Assembly (NCBI GenBank): GCA_021740745.1
Contig: JAIOZF010000007.1
Location: 1 to 59,061, forward strand
Origin: Crocinitomicaceae bacterium
GTDB lineage: Bacteria; Bacteroidota; Bacteroidia; Flavobacteriales_D; Crocinitomicaceae
Direction of reading: 5' to 3'
DNA: 59,061 bases
In this document: positions 17,922 to 27,082 of the stretch, piece after piece
Layout: the number at the start of each line of letters is the position of its first letter
Numbering within the stretch: position 1 is the stretch's first letter
The notes under the pieces: generated by a model
The model's input: only the letters and a program-made list of their open reading frames with translations
Told to the model about the DNA's origin: nothing
The model's database searches: none
Translations under genes and position numbers: made by a program

Positions 17922-19394
17922 TCAGTTAAAGTCTTGAATCGCAATTTCACTCGCTATTTTCGCAGAGAGCAGGCAAAGTGGGATGCCACCTCCTGGATGA
18001 ACACTTCCTCCAACAAAATATAGGCCTTTCACCTTGGAGAAATTAGGGTGTCTAAAAAATGCAGCATTGCGGTCATTCGAACTTGCGCCGTACAACGCTC
18101 CTGCATAACTTGATGTTCTTTGTTCAATGCGAATTGGGTCTAAAAAGTCCTCTTCTTCAATGAGATTTTCTAAGTCTATGTTTAAAAGACGATTCAGTTT
18201 TAGAATGATGTTTTTTCGGATGCGTTTGCGTAATTCTTCCCAATCTTGACCGCTATTCGATGGAACATTGACCATAACGAACCAATTTTCGCAGTTTTTT
18301 GGAGCATCATCGGTCACGTATTTAGAACTGATATGCACGTAAACAGTTGGATCATCGCAAACGTCTTGGTTGTCAAAAATGGTCGCAAATTCATTTTTAT
18401 AGTCTTCACTAAAAAAGATATTGTGCAAGTCTAAATTGTCGAATGATTTTTTGATTCCCCAGTAGAAAATCATTGCAGAGCTAGATGGTTCTTGCGCCAG
18501 TGTTTTTTTGTTCGCTTTCGTGTTTTTTAGTAAAAATTTGTAGGCAGGTTTTACATCAGCGTTGCAAAAAACAAGGTCACTTGGAATAAACGAATCATTC
18601 ACTCGAATTCCACTAATCACCTTGCCATCTTCAATGATTTCTTGCACCGGTGAATTGTAGTGAAAATTTACTCCAATTTTTTCAGCTAAGCGCACAAGTG
18701 ATTGTGTGATATCATTCATGCCTTTTTTCGGGAAATATGTTCCAATTCCAAATTCTAGATGAGGAATGATATTTAGAATTCCTGGAGCTTGATAGGGGTT
18801 TGAACCATTATAGGTTGCGTAACGGTCAAAAAGCTGCACCAATTTGGGGTGATTCAAGTTTTTTTCATTCGAAGCATGCATTGTTGTGAACAAACCTAAA
18901 TTTGGAATGGCTGCAATGGTGCTCAAGATATCTTTGGATAGGTAGGCACTGAATTTGTGTAAGGAGCGCTCTAAAAAGACTTTATGTGTTTTGTTGTAAA
19001 TATATGCGCTTTTCGCTAAATGTCGCTCAAGTGGGGCTGTATCAATCTTTAAAACCGATTTTACTGTGTCCAACAACGTTTCTCGATTGCTCGATAGTGG
19101 AAGAAAGGTACCATCCTCAAAAAAATAGTGACACGTGGTGTTGCAGGTGAAGTATTCAAAAAATTCGTTGGGGTCAAGCTGGTTCAATTCATAAAGTTCA
19201 TTTACAAATTGAGGCATGGTGAATAGGGAGGGACCTGCATCGAAGCGATAATGCCCAAGTTTTAGAACACTCAATTTTCCACCTGGATAAGAATTCGCTT
19301 CATAAACGTCGACTGTAAAGCCTGCTTTTGCCAACCTTATTGACGCGCTAATTCCTGCAATACCAGATCCTACAATAATAACTTTTTTGGACAT
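17922..19394 (-). CDS. CrtI/CrtD-family carotenoid desaturase
   Basis: A 490-residue FAD-dependent desaturase/isomerase. It opens with the dinucleotide motif GSGIAG (9-14), continues with YEANSYPGGKLSVLKLGHYR and DAGPSLFTMP, and ends with the FAD-proximal carotenoid-desaturase block GLYFVGGSVHPGGGIPLCLL. Such enzymes insert double bonds into phytoene or into hydroxylated carotenoid intermediates at the membrane. The C-terminal sequence suggests to me the CrtD branch (1-hydroxycarotenoid 3,4-desaturase) as much as CrtI; sequence alone does not settle it. No phytoene synthase, cyclase or hydroxylase gene is beside it, which is unusual for a lone crtI. It is divergent from the VOC gene. Confidence 0.82.
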   Translation of the reverse strand: MSKKVIIVGSGIAGISASIRLAKAGFTVDVYEANSYPGGKLSVLKLGHYRFDAGPSLFTMPQFVNELYELNQLDPNEFFEYFTCNTTCHYFFEDGTFLPLSSNRETLLDTVKSVLKIDTAPLERHLAKSAYIYNKTHKVFLERSLHKFSAYLSKDILSTIAAIPNLGLFTTMHASNEKNLNHPKLVQLFDRYATYNGSNPYQAPGILNIIPHLEFGIGTYFPKKGMNDITQSLVRLAEKIGVNFHYNSPVQEIIEDGKVISGIRVNDSFIPSDLVFCNADVKPAYKFLLKNTKANKKTLAQEPSSSAMIFYWGIKKSFDNLDLHNIFFSEDYKNEFATIFDNQDVCDDPTVYVHISSKYVTDDAPKNCENWFVMVNVPSNSGQDWEELRKRIRKNIILKLNRLLNIDLENLIEEEDFLDPIRIEQRTSSYAGALYGASSNDRNAAFFRHPNFSKVKGLYFVGGSVHPGGGIPLCLLSAKIASEIAIQDFN

Positions 19395-19469
19395 TTCAAT
19401 TCAACCTTTAAACTGTGAAATTATAAAAACTGTTGATCATTTATTTATATTCGGACTAAAAAGCTACTT

Positions 19470-19877
19470 ATGGGAAAAGTGACTGGCATTGGAGGCATAT
19501 TTATCAAGTGTAATAATCCAGAGGAAATGAACAATTGGTACCGTGATGTTTTAGGAATGACAACAAATCCATATGGTGTTTTGTTTTCTTTTAATGACAA
19601 TACATCGCCAAAAGGATTTCTTCAATTGGGACTCTTTCCATCAGATTCTGATTATTTTGGGAGTGAGCGTCAGCAAGCCATGCTTAATTTCAGGGTTGAT
19701 AATATGACTGAAATGCTTGAAGTACTGAAAACACAAAGGGTTCGAATCGTTAAAGATTTAGAAGAATACGAATACGGCAAGTTTGTCCATATTCTAGACT
19801 TGGAAGGGAATCGTATTGAATTGTGGGAACCAATGGATGGAGCATTCGAAAAAGAAGCTCACATGGCTATGTGTTAA
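19470..19877 (+). CDS. VOC-superfamily (glyoxalase/dioxygenase fold) protein
   Basis: A 135-residue vicinal-oxygen-chelate protein with the usual paired beta-alpha-beta-beta-beta modules: GIGGIFIKCNNPEEMNNWYR at the N-terminus and VHILDLEGNRIELWEP near the C-terminus, where Glu is a likely metal ligand. The family includes glyoxalase I, dioxygenases and antibiotic-binding proteins; no specific substrate can be read from the sequence. The stop overlaps the convergent unknown gene by four bases, so there is no room for a terminator between them. Confidence 0.82.
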   Translation: MGKVTGIGGIFIKCNNPEEMNNWYRDVLGMTTNPYGVLFSFNDNTSPKGFLQLGLFPSDSDYFGSERQQAMLNFRVDNMTEMLEVLKTQRVRIVKDLEEYEYGKFVHILDLEGNRIELWEPMDGAFEKEAHMAMC

Positions 19878-20245
19878 TGAAGACTGTTGAATAAACGCTC
19901 TAAATTCGAGTTTTTAACCATTGAATCTGGACCTAAGAATAGAATTTTCTTACAACCATTGCGTTCAATCCATAAATCTAGGTTTGATACTGCAACCATT
20001 ACGGTACCATTGATGTCAATTTTGTGAACTGGTTTTTGACGTCTATCAAAAGAAGCTTTTACTTCAAGAATATCACGATCAACTTCTTGGTTTTCACTAA
20101 AAATAACGAGACCATCGATACCATCATCTGCATCCTCCGATTTATTCGTGTATTCTTGGGAAGTTATATTGCGACTAGTAAACCAAGGGCCAATAAAATT
20201 ACCAAACAATGAATTGGATTTGAAATAAACAGATTCGATTTTCAT
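19874..20245 (-). CDS. Uncharacterised 123-residue protein
   Basis: I do not recognise this protein. It is soluble in appearance: no signal peptide and no membrane segment. It mixes beta-strand-like blocks (DGLVIFSENQ, GTVMVAVSNLDLWI, CKKILFLGPDS) with an acidic segment EDADDGIDG near residues 37-45. The coding frame is supported by an uninterrupted length, a near-consensus -7 element upstream, and placement that just meets the VOC stop. The two genes overlap by four bases tail to tail. An enzyme-associated or small-molecule-binding role would be speculation. Confidence 0.65.
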   Translation of the reverse strand: MKIESVYFKSNSLFGNFIGPWFTSRNITSQEYTNKSEDADDGIDGLVIFSENQEVDRDILEVKASFDRRQKPVHKIDINGTVMVAVSNLDLWIERNGCKKILFLGPDSMVKNSNLERLFNSLH

Positions 20246-20271
20246 GAGGTCTCTACAAAAAATTGAGGTTG

Positions 20272-20279
20272 CGAAATTA
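20272..20279 (-). promoter_or_regulatory. Possible -7 element for the unknown 123-residue gene
   Basis: On the minus strand this reads TAATTTCG, seven of eight positions of TAnnTTTG, 26 bases before the ATG at 20245. Confidence 0.35.
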
Positions 20280-20319
20280 GCTATTTTCTTTCGTAATATT
20301 CGCTTAAATTTAAATTAAT

Positions 20320-21711
20320 TTAATAACCCAAAATTTTCATAAAATCAGCTGCGGTTTGTTCCTCGCTAAAAAGCTCAGTTTGGAGTTTCCCGTTCTCATC
20401 ACGTTTAATTAAAACATGCTTAGGTTCAGGTATTAAGCAGTGTTTTAGTCCGCCAAAACCGCCAATCGTTTCTTGGTAAGCACCCGTATTGAAAAATCCT
20501 ATATACAGTGTTTTGTTTCGATCGAATTTAGGAAGGTAAATGGCATTCGAATGTTGTTCTGAGTTGTAGTAGTCATCACTATCACATGTCAATCCACCTA
20601 AAAGCACTCGTTCATAATCATCGTTCCAGCGATTTATAGGCAACATTATAAAGCGTTGATTAATCGCCCATGTATCAGGGAGATTTGTCATGAAAGATGA
20701 GTCAATCATATTCCATTTTTCTCTATCGTTCTGCTGTTTCTGATGGATAACACTAAAAATTGCTCCTCCACTTTCTCCAACAGTAAACGATCCAAATTCT
20801 GTAAAAATGTTTGGTTCGGGAATATCATTGTCAGTACAAACGCGTTTTACTTGCATAAGTATTTCGCGCACCATGTAAGCGTAATCAAAATCAAAAGCCA
20901 AAGACTTCTTAATTGGGAAACCACCACCAATGTTTAATGAATCCAATTCAGGACAAATCTTTTTAAGGTCAGAATAGACACGCAGACATTTAGTTAATTC
21001 GTTCCAATAGTAAGCAGTATCATTAATCCCTGTATTAATAAAGAAGTGAAGCATTTTTACTTCAACTCTTGGATTATCTTTTACAATGGCTTTATAAAAA
21101 GGAACGATTTCACGGTAGCGAATTCCTAAACGCGAGGTATAGAACTCAAATTTCGGTTCTTCTTCAGAAGCGATTCGAATACCAATCTTAATGGACTCCT
21201 CTGTTTTGGCTAGTATTTCTTGTAATTCTTGCGTATTATCAACGATTGGTATGACTTTTAATTTTTTGTCATTAATCAAGCCACACATGTTGTCAATGTA
21301 CTTTTCAGTTTTGTAACCGTTGCAAATAACATAGCGTCCGTCAACGAGTTTTCCTGAATTGTATAAATTTCTTACAATGTCAATATCGAATGCAGAAGAA
21401 GTTTCGATGTGCACATCATTCTTCATTACCTCGTCTAATACAAAAGAGAAATGGTTACTTTTCGTACAGTATGAATAGTAGTAATTTCCAGCATAACCAA
21501 GGTTATTCATGGCTTCTCTAAACCAACCTTTGGCACGTTGAATGTTATTTGAAATTTGTGGTAAATAATTGAATTTTAGCGGAGTGCCATATTCATCAAT
21601 CAATCGCTTTAAATCGATACCATGGAAAAATAAACGATCATCATGCAAGTTGAATTCGTTTTGCGGAAAATCAAATGTTTGATCAATTAAATCGAAGTAT
21701 TTTGTTCTCAT
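20320..21711 (-). CDS. speA: Arginine decarboxylase (PLP type III fold, Bacteroidota form)
   Basis: A 463-residue alanine-racemase-fold PLP enzyme of the ornithine/arginine/diaminopimelate decarboxylase group. The PLP lysine is Lys84 in YCTKSNHFSF, followed by an ETSSAFDID block, the SLNIGGGFP glycine loop and a C-terminal CDSDDYYNSE segment with the Cys-Asp typical of the active site. The N-terminal part resembles the compact proteins annotated as biosynthetic arginine decarboxylase in Flavobacteriia, giving agmatine for polyamines. It is shorter than the ~650-residue E. coli SpeA, so related basic-amino-acid substrates are possible. It follows arsC by 18 bases and probably shares its promoter. 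Confidence 0.8.
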   Translation of the reverse strand: MRTKYFDLIDQTFDFPQNEFNLHDDRLFFHGIDLKRLIDEYGTPLKFNYLPQISNNIQRAKGWFREAMNNLGYAGNYYYSYCTKSNHFSFVLDEVMKNDVHIETSSAFDIDIVRNLYNSGKLVDGRYVICNGYKTEKYIDNMCGLINDKKLKVIPIVDNTQELQEILAKTEESIKIGIRIASEEEPKFEFYTSRLGIRYREIVPFYKAIVKDNPRVEVKMLHFFINTGINDTAYYWNELTKCLRVYSDLKKICPELDSLNIGGGFPIKKSLAFDFDYAYMVREILMQVKRVCTDNDIPEPNIFTEFGSFTVGESGGAIFSVIHQKQQNDREKWNMIDSSFMTNLPDTWAINQRFIMLPINRWNDDYERVLLGGLTCDSDDYYNSEQHSNAIYLPKFDRNKTLYIGFFNTGAYQETIGGFGGLKHCLIPEPKHVLIKRDENGKLQTELFSEEQTAADFMKILGY

Positions 21712-21729
21712 TTAGCTATATAGATTCAA

Positions 21730-22080
21730 TTATAATAACTCATTTATACGTTCAGTTGGTCGAGCAATTACAGCTTTCCCATCCTTTACTACGATAGGAC
21801 GTTCAATTAGTTTCGGAAATTTCAACAATACATCAATCCATTCATCATTAGAAAGGTTTTTACCTTTGAAATGAGTTTTGAATTCTTCTTCAGATTTACG
21901 GATTAACTCCTGAGGATTTATGCCTAATTGAGCGATAATAGCTTTTAACTGAGATTTTGTGGGAACATCTTTTAAGTACTCAATTACTTCGAAATCCAAG
22001 TTCTTCTCTTGAAGGAACTCAAGTGCACATCTACTTTTCGAACAACGAGAATTGTGATATACCATGATTTTATTTGTCAT
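21730..22080 (-). CDS. arsC: ArsC-family reductase
   Basis: A 116-residue thioredoxin-fold protein of the ArsC/Spx superfamily. The nucleophile is Cys13 in HNSRCSKSRCALEFL, followed by Arg17, and the C-terminal RPIVVKDGKAVIARP block is the family's oxyanion-binding loop. Canonical members reduce arsenate to arsenite with glutaredoxin/glutathione. No ars transporter or regulator is nearby, and the gene heads a small unit with speA, so the physiological role may be different from arsenic resistance. The start has an exact -7 element about 24 bases upstream. Confidence 0.82.
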   Translation of the reverse strand: MTNKIMVYHNSRCSKSRCALEFLQEKNLDFEVIEYLKDVPTKSQLKAIIAQLGINPQELIRKSEEEFKTHFKGKNLSNDEWIDVLLKFPKLIERPIVVKDGKAVIARPTERINELL

Positions 22081-22103
22081 TCCCCAAGTTTTAATTCAGG
22101 TGA

Positions 22104-22111
22104 CAAAAGTA
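22104..22111 (-). promoter_or_regulatory. -7 promoter element for arsC-speA
   Basis: The minus strand reads TACTTTTG, an exact TAnnTTTG match in the 59-base gap between ilvA and arsC. It argues that arsC-speA can be transcribed separately from the ilv operon. Confidence 0.5.
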
Positions 22112-22139
22112 CTTATTTATCAAATGTGAATCTATTTTT

Positions 22140-23384
22140 TTAACCGATGAGTTGATTGAATAAAGCTGGATTATCATTTAGATAGTCAAATTGAAATTGA
22201 AGCATCTTTAAATTCGTTTGAATCGCATGTAAATCTTCCTTGTTTTTTAATTCAAGCCCAACGGCAGCAGGTCCGCTTTCTCGGTTGTTTTTTTTCGAGA
22301 ATTGGAAAAAAGTAATGTCATCCTCAGGTCCAATGATTTTTGTAACGAAATCTTTCAACGCTCCCGGGCGCTGAGGGAATTGAATTAAGAAGTAATGCTT
22401 TAAACCTTCGTAAAACAGCGATCGTTCTTTGATTTCCTCTGTCCTTGTGATATCATTGTTACTTCCGCTTACTATGCAAACTACTGTTTTGTTATTTATT
22501 TGAGCTTTGATGAAATCCAATGCTGCAATGCACAAAGCGCCAGCGGGTTCTACAACCATTGCTTCTTCATTGTACAATTGAAGAATAGTAGAACAAACTT
22601 TTCCTTCAGGAACAAGGACAACTTTATCTAGTGTTTCTTTGCAAATGTCAAAGTTCAGATCGCCCACTCTTTTAACTGCTGCGCCATCAACGAATTTATC
22701 GATACTTTCTAATACAACTATTTGACCAGCATCAAGGGATGTTTTCATGGAAGGGGCGCCTTCTGGTTCCACTCCAATTAGTTTTGTATGTGGACTTAAA
22801 ACCTTGAAGACAGAAGAAACACCAGCGGCTAATCCACCACCACCAATTGGCATTAAAAGAAAATCGATCGGCTCCTGAACTTGTTGAAGTATTTCTAAGC
22901 CAACTGTTCCCTGTCCGGCAATTACCATATTATCATCAAACGGGTGAACAAAAATGAATTCATGTTCTTTACAATACGCAGTTGCTTTGTTGTAAGCATC
23001 ATCAAATGTATCTCCGATGAGCACAATCTCAATTTTATCTTTTCCGAATAATTCTACTTGTTTCACCTTTTGTTTGGGGGTTGTAGCAGGCATGAAAATA
23101 GTTCCATGAATGTTCAAAAGATGACAAGAATAGGCGACTCCTTGTGCATGATTACCTGCACTTGCGCAAACGATTCTTTTTTGCTTCTGTTCTGTATTTA
23201 ACGCACTTATTTTGTTGTAGGCACCCCGAATTTTATAGGATCTTACAACTTGAAGATCTTCTCGCTTTAAATAAATTCGAGCATTAAATCTGTCAGATAG
23301 ATTGAAACTTGGGCTGCAAGGTGTTTCAGTGACAATGCCCTTCAAACGGATTTGCGCTTCTTCTATTTCTTTTAAAACATTCAT
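22140..23384 (-). CDS. ilvA: Threonine ammonia-lyase (threonine dehydratase)
   Basis: A 414-residue PLP enzyme that deaminates threonine to 2-oxobutanoate, the committed step to isoleucine. The PLP lysine is Lys51 in VRSYKIRGAYN; the glycine loop is MPIGGGGLAAG and a serine-containing SGSNNDITR lies before the C-terminal regulatory part. Residues ~330-410 are a single ACT-like domain (LIQFPQRPGALKDFV), shorter than the two-domain form of E. coli IlvA, so feedback by isoleucine may differ. It is the last gene of the ilv operon, six bases behind ilvC. Confidence 0.95.
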   Translation of the reverse strand: MNVLKEIEEAQIRLKGIVTETPCSPSFNLSDRFNARIYLKREDLQVVRSYKIRGAYNKISALNTEQKQKRIVCASAGNHAQGVAYSCHLLNIHGTIFMPATTPKQKVKQVELFGKDKIEIVLIGDTFDDAYNKATAYCKEHEFIFVHPFDDNMVIAGQGTVGLEILQQVQEPIDFLLMPIGGGGLAAGVSSVFKVLSPHTKLIGVEPEGAPSMKTSLDAGQIVVLESIDKFVDGAAVKRVGDLNFDICKETLDKVVLVPEGKVCSTILQLYNEEAMVVEPAGALCIAALDFIKAQINNKTVVCIVSGSNNDITRTEEIKERSLFYEGLKHYFLIQFPQRPGALKDFVTKIIGPEDDITFFQFSKKNNRESGPAAVGLELKNKEDLHAIQTNLKMLQFQFDYLNDNPALFNQLIG

Positions 23385-23390
23385 GCTGAA

Positions 23391-24860
23391 TTAGTTCAAT
23401 TTTTTCATATCGGTCATTGCCTCACGCAACCTAGTACCAACAATTTCTATTTCATGTTCACGGATTGACTTGTTTACCTGAATCAATTCCATATTATCAA
23501 CCTGAAATTCCATTGAGAATGGCCCGCCAATCACATTGATTTCTACATTTTTCATAAAGTCTGCTAACAAAGGTTGGCATGCATGATCAAATAAATAACA
23601 GCCGTATTCAGCTGTGTCAGAAATGATTCGGTTCATTTCGTGTAATTTCTTTCTTGCGATGGTATTGGCAATCAAAGGTGCCTCATGTAAAGATTCATAA
23701 TAAGCTGATTCTGCAATTATTCCAGTCGCGGTCATCCTTTCATAGGCCAATTCAACACCTGCTTTTACAAATGAAACCATTAAGATTCCGTGGTCAAAGA
23801 ATTCCTGTTCACTTATGTTATGAGGGATATTCGTGGTTTTCTCAAATGCCGTTTCTTTTGTTGCAAGGCGCCACGAAAGCAGTTCTTCATCACCATTTTT
23901 CCAATCTTCCATCATGCGTTTTGAGAAAGCACCACTCATGATATCATCCATGTGTTTTTGGAACAATGGTTTCATGATTGTTTTTAATTCTTCCGACAAA
24001 CGGAATGCTTCCAATTTTGCTGGATTATTCAGTCGATCCAACATATTAGTTATGCCACCGTGTTTCAATGCTTCTGTTATTGTTTCCCAACCAAACTGAA
24101 TCAATTTAGAGGCATACCCTGGTTCGATACCTTTTTCCACCATCTTGTTAAAGCAAAGTATCGATCCTGTTTGAAGCACACCGCAAAGTATAGTTTGCTC
24201 TCCCATCAAATCAGATTTTACCTCAGCAACAAAAGATGACAGCAGAACTCCTGCCCGGTGTCCTCCAGTAGCAGCAGCATATGCTTTAGCTTGTTCCAAA
24301 CCTTTTCCTTCAGGATCGTTCTCTGGGTGCACAGCTATTAATGTTGGAACGCCAAAACCACGCTTATATTCCTCCCTAACCTCTGTTCCTGGACATTTTG
24401 GTGCGACCATGATTACGGTGATATCTTCACGGATTTTCATTCCTTCTTCAACGATGTTGAATCCATGAGAATAAGAAAGTGTTGCTCCTTTTTTCATCAA
24501 TGGCATGATGGCATTCACGACCGAAGTGTGTTGTTTGTCAGGTGTAAGATTACACACAACATCAGCTAAAGGGATCATTTCTTCGTATGTCCCGACAATG
24601 AACTCGTTATCGCTGGCATTTTTCCAAGAAACTCTTTTTTCAGCAATGGCATCAGCACGCAATGCATAAGAAATATCCAAACCTGAATCACGCATATTTA
24701 GTCCTTGATTCAAACCTTGAGCTCCACATCCAACAATCACTATTTTTTTTCCTCTTAAGGCTTCGATTCCGTTTTCGAAATGTGATTGATTCAATAAAAT
24801 GCATTGTGCCAATTGTTCTATTTGCTTTCTAAAAGGCAATGTATTGAAGTAATTTTCCAT
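23391..24860 (-). CDS. ilvC: Ketol-acid reductoisomerase, class II (long form)
   Basis: A 489-residue enzyme that isomerises and reduces acetolactate or acetohydroxybutyrate to dihydroxy acids using NADPH and Mg2+. The nucleotide-binding motif is GCGAQG (44-49), continuing to YALRADA; the C-terminal half contains the duplicated all-helical KARI domain with [14 protein letters not shown] and [12 protein letters not shown]. The ~490-residue length marks the long class II type found also in E. coli, against ~330-340 residues for class I. It lies one base after ilvN, implying translational coupling. Confidence 0.96.
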   Translation of the reverse strand: MENYFNTLPFRKQIEQLAQCILLNQSHFENGIEALRGKKIVIVGCGAQGLNQGLNMRDSGLDISYALRADAIAEKRVSWKNASDNEFIVGTYEEMIPLADVVCNLTPDKQHTSVVNAIMPLMKKGATLSYSHGFNIVEEGMKIREDITVIMVAPKCPGTEVREEYKRGFGVPTLIAVHPENDPEGKGLEQAKAYAAATGGHRAGVLLSSFVAEVKSDLMGEQTILCGVLQTGSILCFNKMVEKGIEPGYASKLIQFGWETITEALKHGGITNMLDRLNNPAKLEAFRLSEELKTIMKPLFQKHMDDIMSGAFSKRMMEDWKNGDEELLSWRLATKETAFEKTTNIPHNISEQEFFDHGILMVSFVKAGVELAYERMTATGIIAESAYYESLHEAPLIANTIARKKLHEMNRIISDTAEYGCYLFDHACQPLLADFMKNVEINVIGGPFSMEFQVDNMELIQVNKSIREHEIEIVGTRLREAMTDMKKLN

Positions 24861-24861
24861 T

Positions 24862-25383
24862 TTATTCTGCTTCTAATTCTTTTAAATATGTTTCTAATGT
24901 TTTCATTGGTTTTGATATCGCAACGCGTCCAGAACGGACAAACTCCAATACACCATATTGATCTAACTCATTGAATAAATCCTGCAATTCTTCAGGCTGA
25001 CCTGTTTTTTCGATGATTGTAAATTCTTTGTCCACTGTCAGGATGCGGGCATGATGATTACGCACAATGTGTTCAGTACCTCCATTCACAAATGATTCCG
25101 TTGTGATTTTGTACAAAGCAATCTCCTGATGCACTACCTGCTCATCTGTATGAAAGAATGCTTTCAAGACTTCAACTTGTTTTTCAATCTGTGCAACAAC
25201 TTTTTTTACTTGATCTAGATTCGTTTTTACAACAATTGTATAGCGATATACACCTTTTACTTCTGATTCTGAAGCAGTTATACTTTCGATGTTCAAATGC
25301 CTCCTGGTGAAGATGATTGTGATCCTATTCAAGATTCCAATACTATTTTCCGTGAAGACTGATATATTAAATACTGTTTCCAT
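24862..25383 (-). CDS. ilvN: Acetolactate synthase small (regulatory) subunit
   Basis: A 173-residue regulatory subunit. Residues ~5-75 are an ACT domain ([29 protein letters not shown]) that in the family binds valine for feedback inhibition; residues ~85-165 form the second small domain ([24 protein letters not shown]). It stimulates and regulates the catalytic subunit encoded immediately upstream in the operon, nine bases away. Length is normal for the IlvN/IlvH family (~160-175). Confidence 0.93.
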   Translation of the reverse strand: METVFNISVFTENSIGILNRITIIFTRRHLNIESITASESEVKGVYRYTIVVKTNLDQVKKVVAQIEKQVEVLKAFFHTDEQVVHQEIALYKITTESFVNGGTEHIVRNHHARILTVDKEFTIIEKTGQPEELQDLFNELDQYGVLEFVRSGRVAISKPMKTLETYLKELEAE

Positions 25384-25392
25384 TTTTTCCTT

Positions 25393-27078
25393 TTATTTCA
25401 ATCGCATTTCAGAAACAGATGCTCCTGTTTCTACCATTGGGAACACATTTTCTTCCTGTTCAACCACAACTTCTAGTAAGAATGCACCTTTTGAGTTGAG
25501 CATATTATCCAGTGCCTGATCCAGTTCACCGCGCTCTGTGATTTTGATTGCTTCAATCGAGTAGCCTTTAGCAATTGCTGTAAAGTTTGGATTGACGATT
25601 TCTGTAAAAGAGTAACGCCTATCGAAGAACAGCTGCTGCCATTGACGCACCATTCCTAGGAAATTGTTATTCAAGATCATGATTTTCACATCAACCTGTG
25701 ACTGTAAGATCGTTCCTAGTTCTTGGATTGTCATCTGGAAACCACCATCACCAATGATTGCAACCACCGTTTGTTCTGGATTTCCGAGTTTGGCGCCAAT
25801 TGCTGCCGGCAATCCAAATCCCATTGTACCCAATCCACCAGAAGTGACATTATTTCGTTGACCTTTGTATTTGTAATAGCGCGAGGTTATCATTTGGTGT
25901 TGACCAACATCTGTAACAACGATTGCTTTTCCATTTGTCTTTTCAGAAAGAAGGTTAACCACCTCAGCCATCTTTAACTGATCGCTCAGTGGATGTATGG
26001 CCTCATTTACAACTTCACTTTTTTCTACTGCTTCCAGATCACGAAATTGCTGCAACCAATGCGCATACTGCTTTGGATTAATAAGTTCGGTCAGCATTGT
26101 TAGTGCTTCCTTCGCATCCGCGTGTACTGCTATATCCGCAGGAATAATCTTGTTGAGTTCTGCTTTGTCGATATCGATGTGAATTACTTTCGCTTGCTTC
26201 GCATATTGGGAAACATCGCCTGTTACACGATCATCAAATCGCATTCCAACTGCAAGGAGCACATCACAATCATTCGTCAAAACATTTGGTGCATAGTTTC
26301 CATGCATTCCCAAGTAACCAACATACAAACTATGATCCGCTGGAAAAGCACCCAGACCTAATAAGGTTGAAGCGATTGGGATTCCACTTTTTTCGGCGAA
26401 AAGCATTAATTCCTGCTCAGCGTTTGAAAGAAATATACCTTGACCTATGAGCATCAAAGGTTTTTGAGCTGCGTTTAGTAATTCGACGGACTCATTAATT
26501 CGTGCAAGATCAATGTTTGGTGTTGGCACATAGCTTCTTATCTTGTCGCATGGTTTATATTCAAAGTCCATCATTCCAAACTGAGCGTCTTTTGTTATAT
26601 CAACCAACACAGGACCAGGTCTACCCGAACGAGCAATATAGAACGCTTTTGCCATCGCATCTGGAATATCGGCAGCTTTGGTAACCTGGATATTCCATTT
26701 CGTCACAGGCATGGAAATACCGATAACATCTGTTTCTTGAAAAGCGTCTGTTCCTAATAAATGTGATGCCACTTGACCAGTCACACATACTACAGGTGTC
26801 GAGTCGATCATGGCATCAGCTAATCCAGTGATCAGATTCGTCGCACCAGGACCCGATGTTGCAAAACATACACCTACCTTTCCAGATGTGCGCGCATAGC
26901 CTTGCGCTGCGTGAATTCCCCCTTGTTCATGACGGACTAAAATGTGATTAATTGTGTCCTTAAAATCATATAATGCGTCGTAGATCGGCATTATCGCTCC
27001 TCCGGGATAACCAAATATGGTGTCAACTTTTTCTATTTGCAGACAGTGCATAACTGCCTCTGCTCCTCTTATATTCAT
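25393..27078 (-). CDS. ilvB: Acetolactate synthase catalytic subunit
   Basis: A 561-residue thiamine-diphosphate enzyme that condenses pyruvate with pyruvate or 2-oxobutanoate, the shared first step for valine/leucine and isoleucine. The N-terminal TPP glutamate region is GYPGGAIMPIYDAL and VRHEQGGIHAAQGYAR; the FAD/central domain and the TPP-pyrophosphate motif GDGGFQMTIQELGTI with downstream NN are present near the C-terminus. Operon partners are ilvN downstream and ilvD four bases upstream. Confidence 0.96.
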   Translation of the reverse strand: MNIRGAEAVMHCLQIEKVDTIFGYPGGAIMPIYDALYDFKDTINHILVRHEQGGIHAAQGYARTSGKVGVCFATSGPGATNLITGLADAMIDSTPVVCVTGQVASHLLGTDAFQETDVIGISMPVTKWNIQVTKAADIPDAMAKAFYIARSGRPGPVLVDITKDAQFGMMDFEYKPCDKIRSYVPTPNIDLARINESVELLNAAQKPLMLIGQGIFLSNAEQELMLFAEKSGIPIASTLLGLGAFPADHSLYVGYLGMHGNYAPNVLTNDCDVLLAVGMRFDDRVTGDVSQYAKQAKVIHIDIDKAELNKIIPADIAVHADAKEALTMLTELINPKQYAHWLQQFRDLEAVEKSEVVNEAIHPLSDQLKMAEVVNLLSEKTNGKAIVVTDVGQHQMITSRYYKYKGQRNNVTSGGLGTMGFGLPAAIGAKLGNPEQTVVAIIGDGGFQMTIQELGTILQSQVDVKIMILNNNFLGMVRQWQQLFFDRRYSFTEIVNPNFTAIAKGYSIEAIKITERGELDQALDNMLNSKGAFLLEVVVEQEENVFPMVETGASVSEMRLK

Positions 27079-27082
27079 TTCA

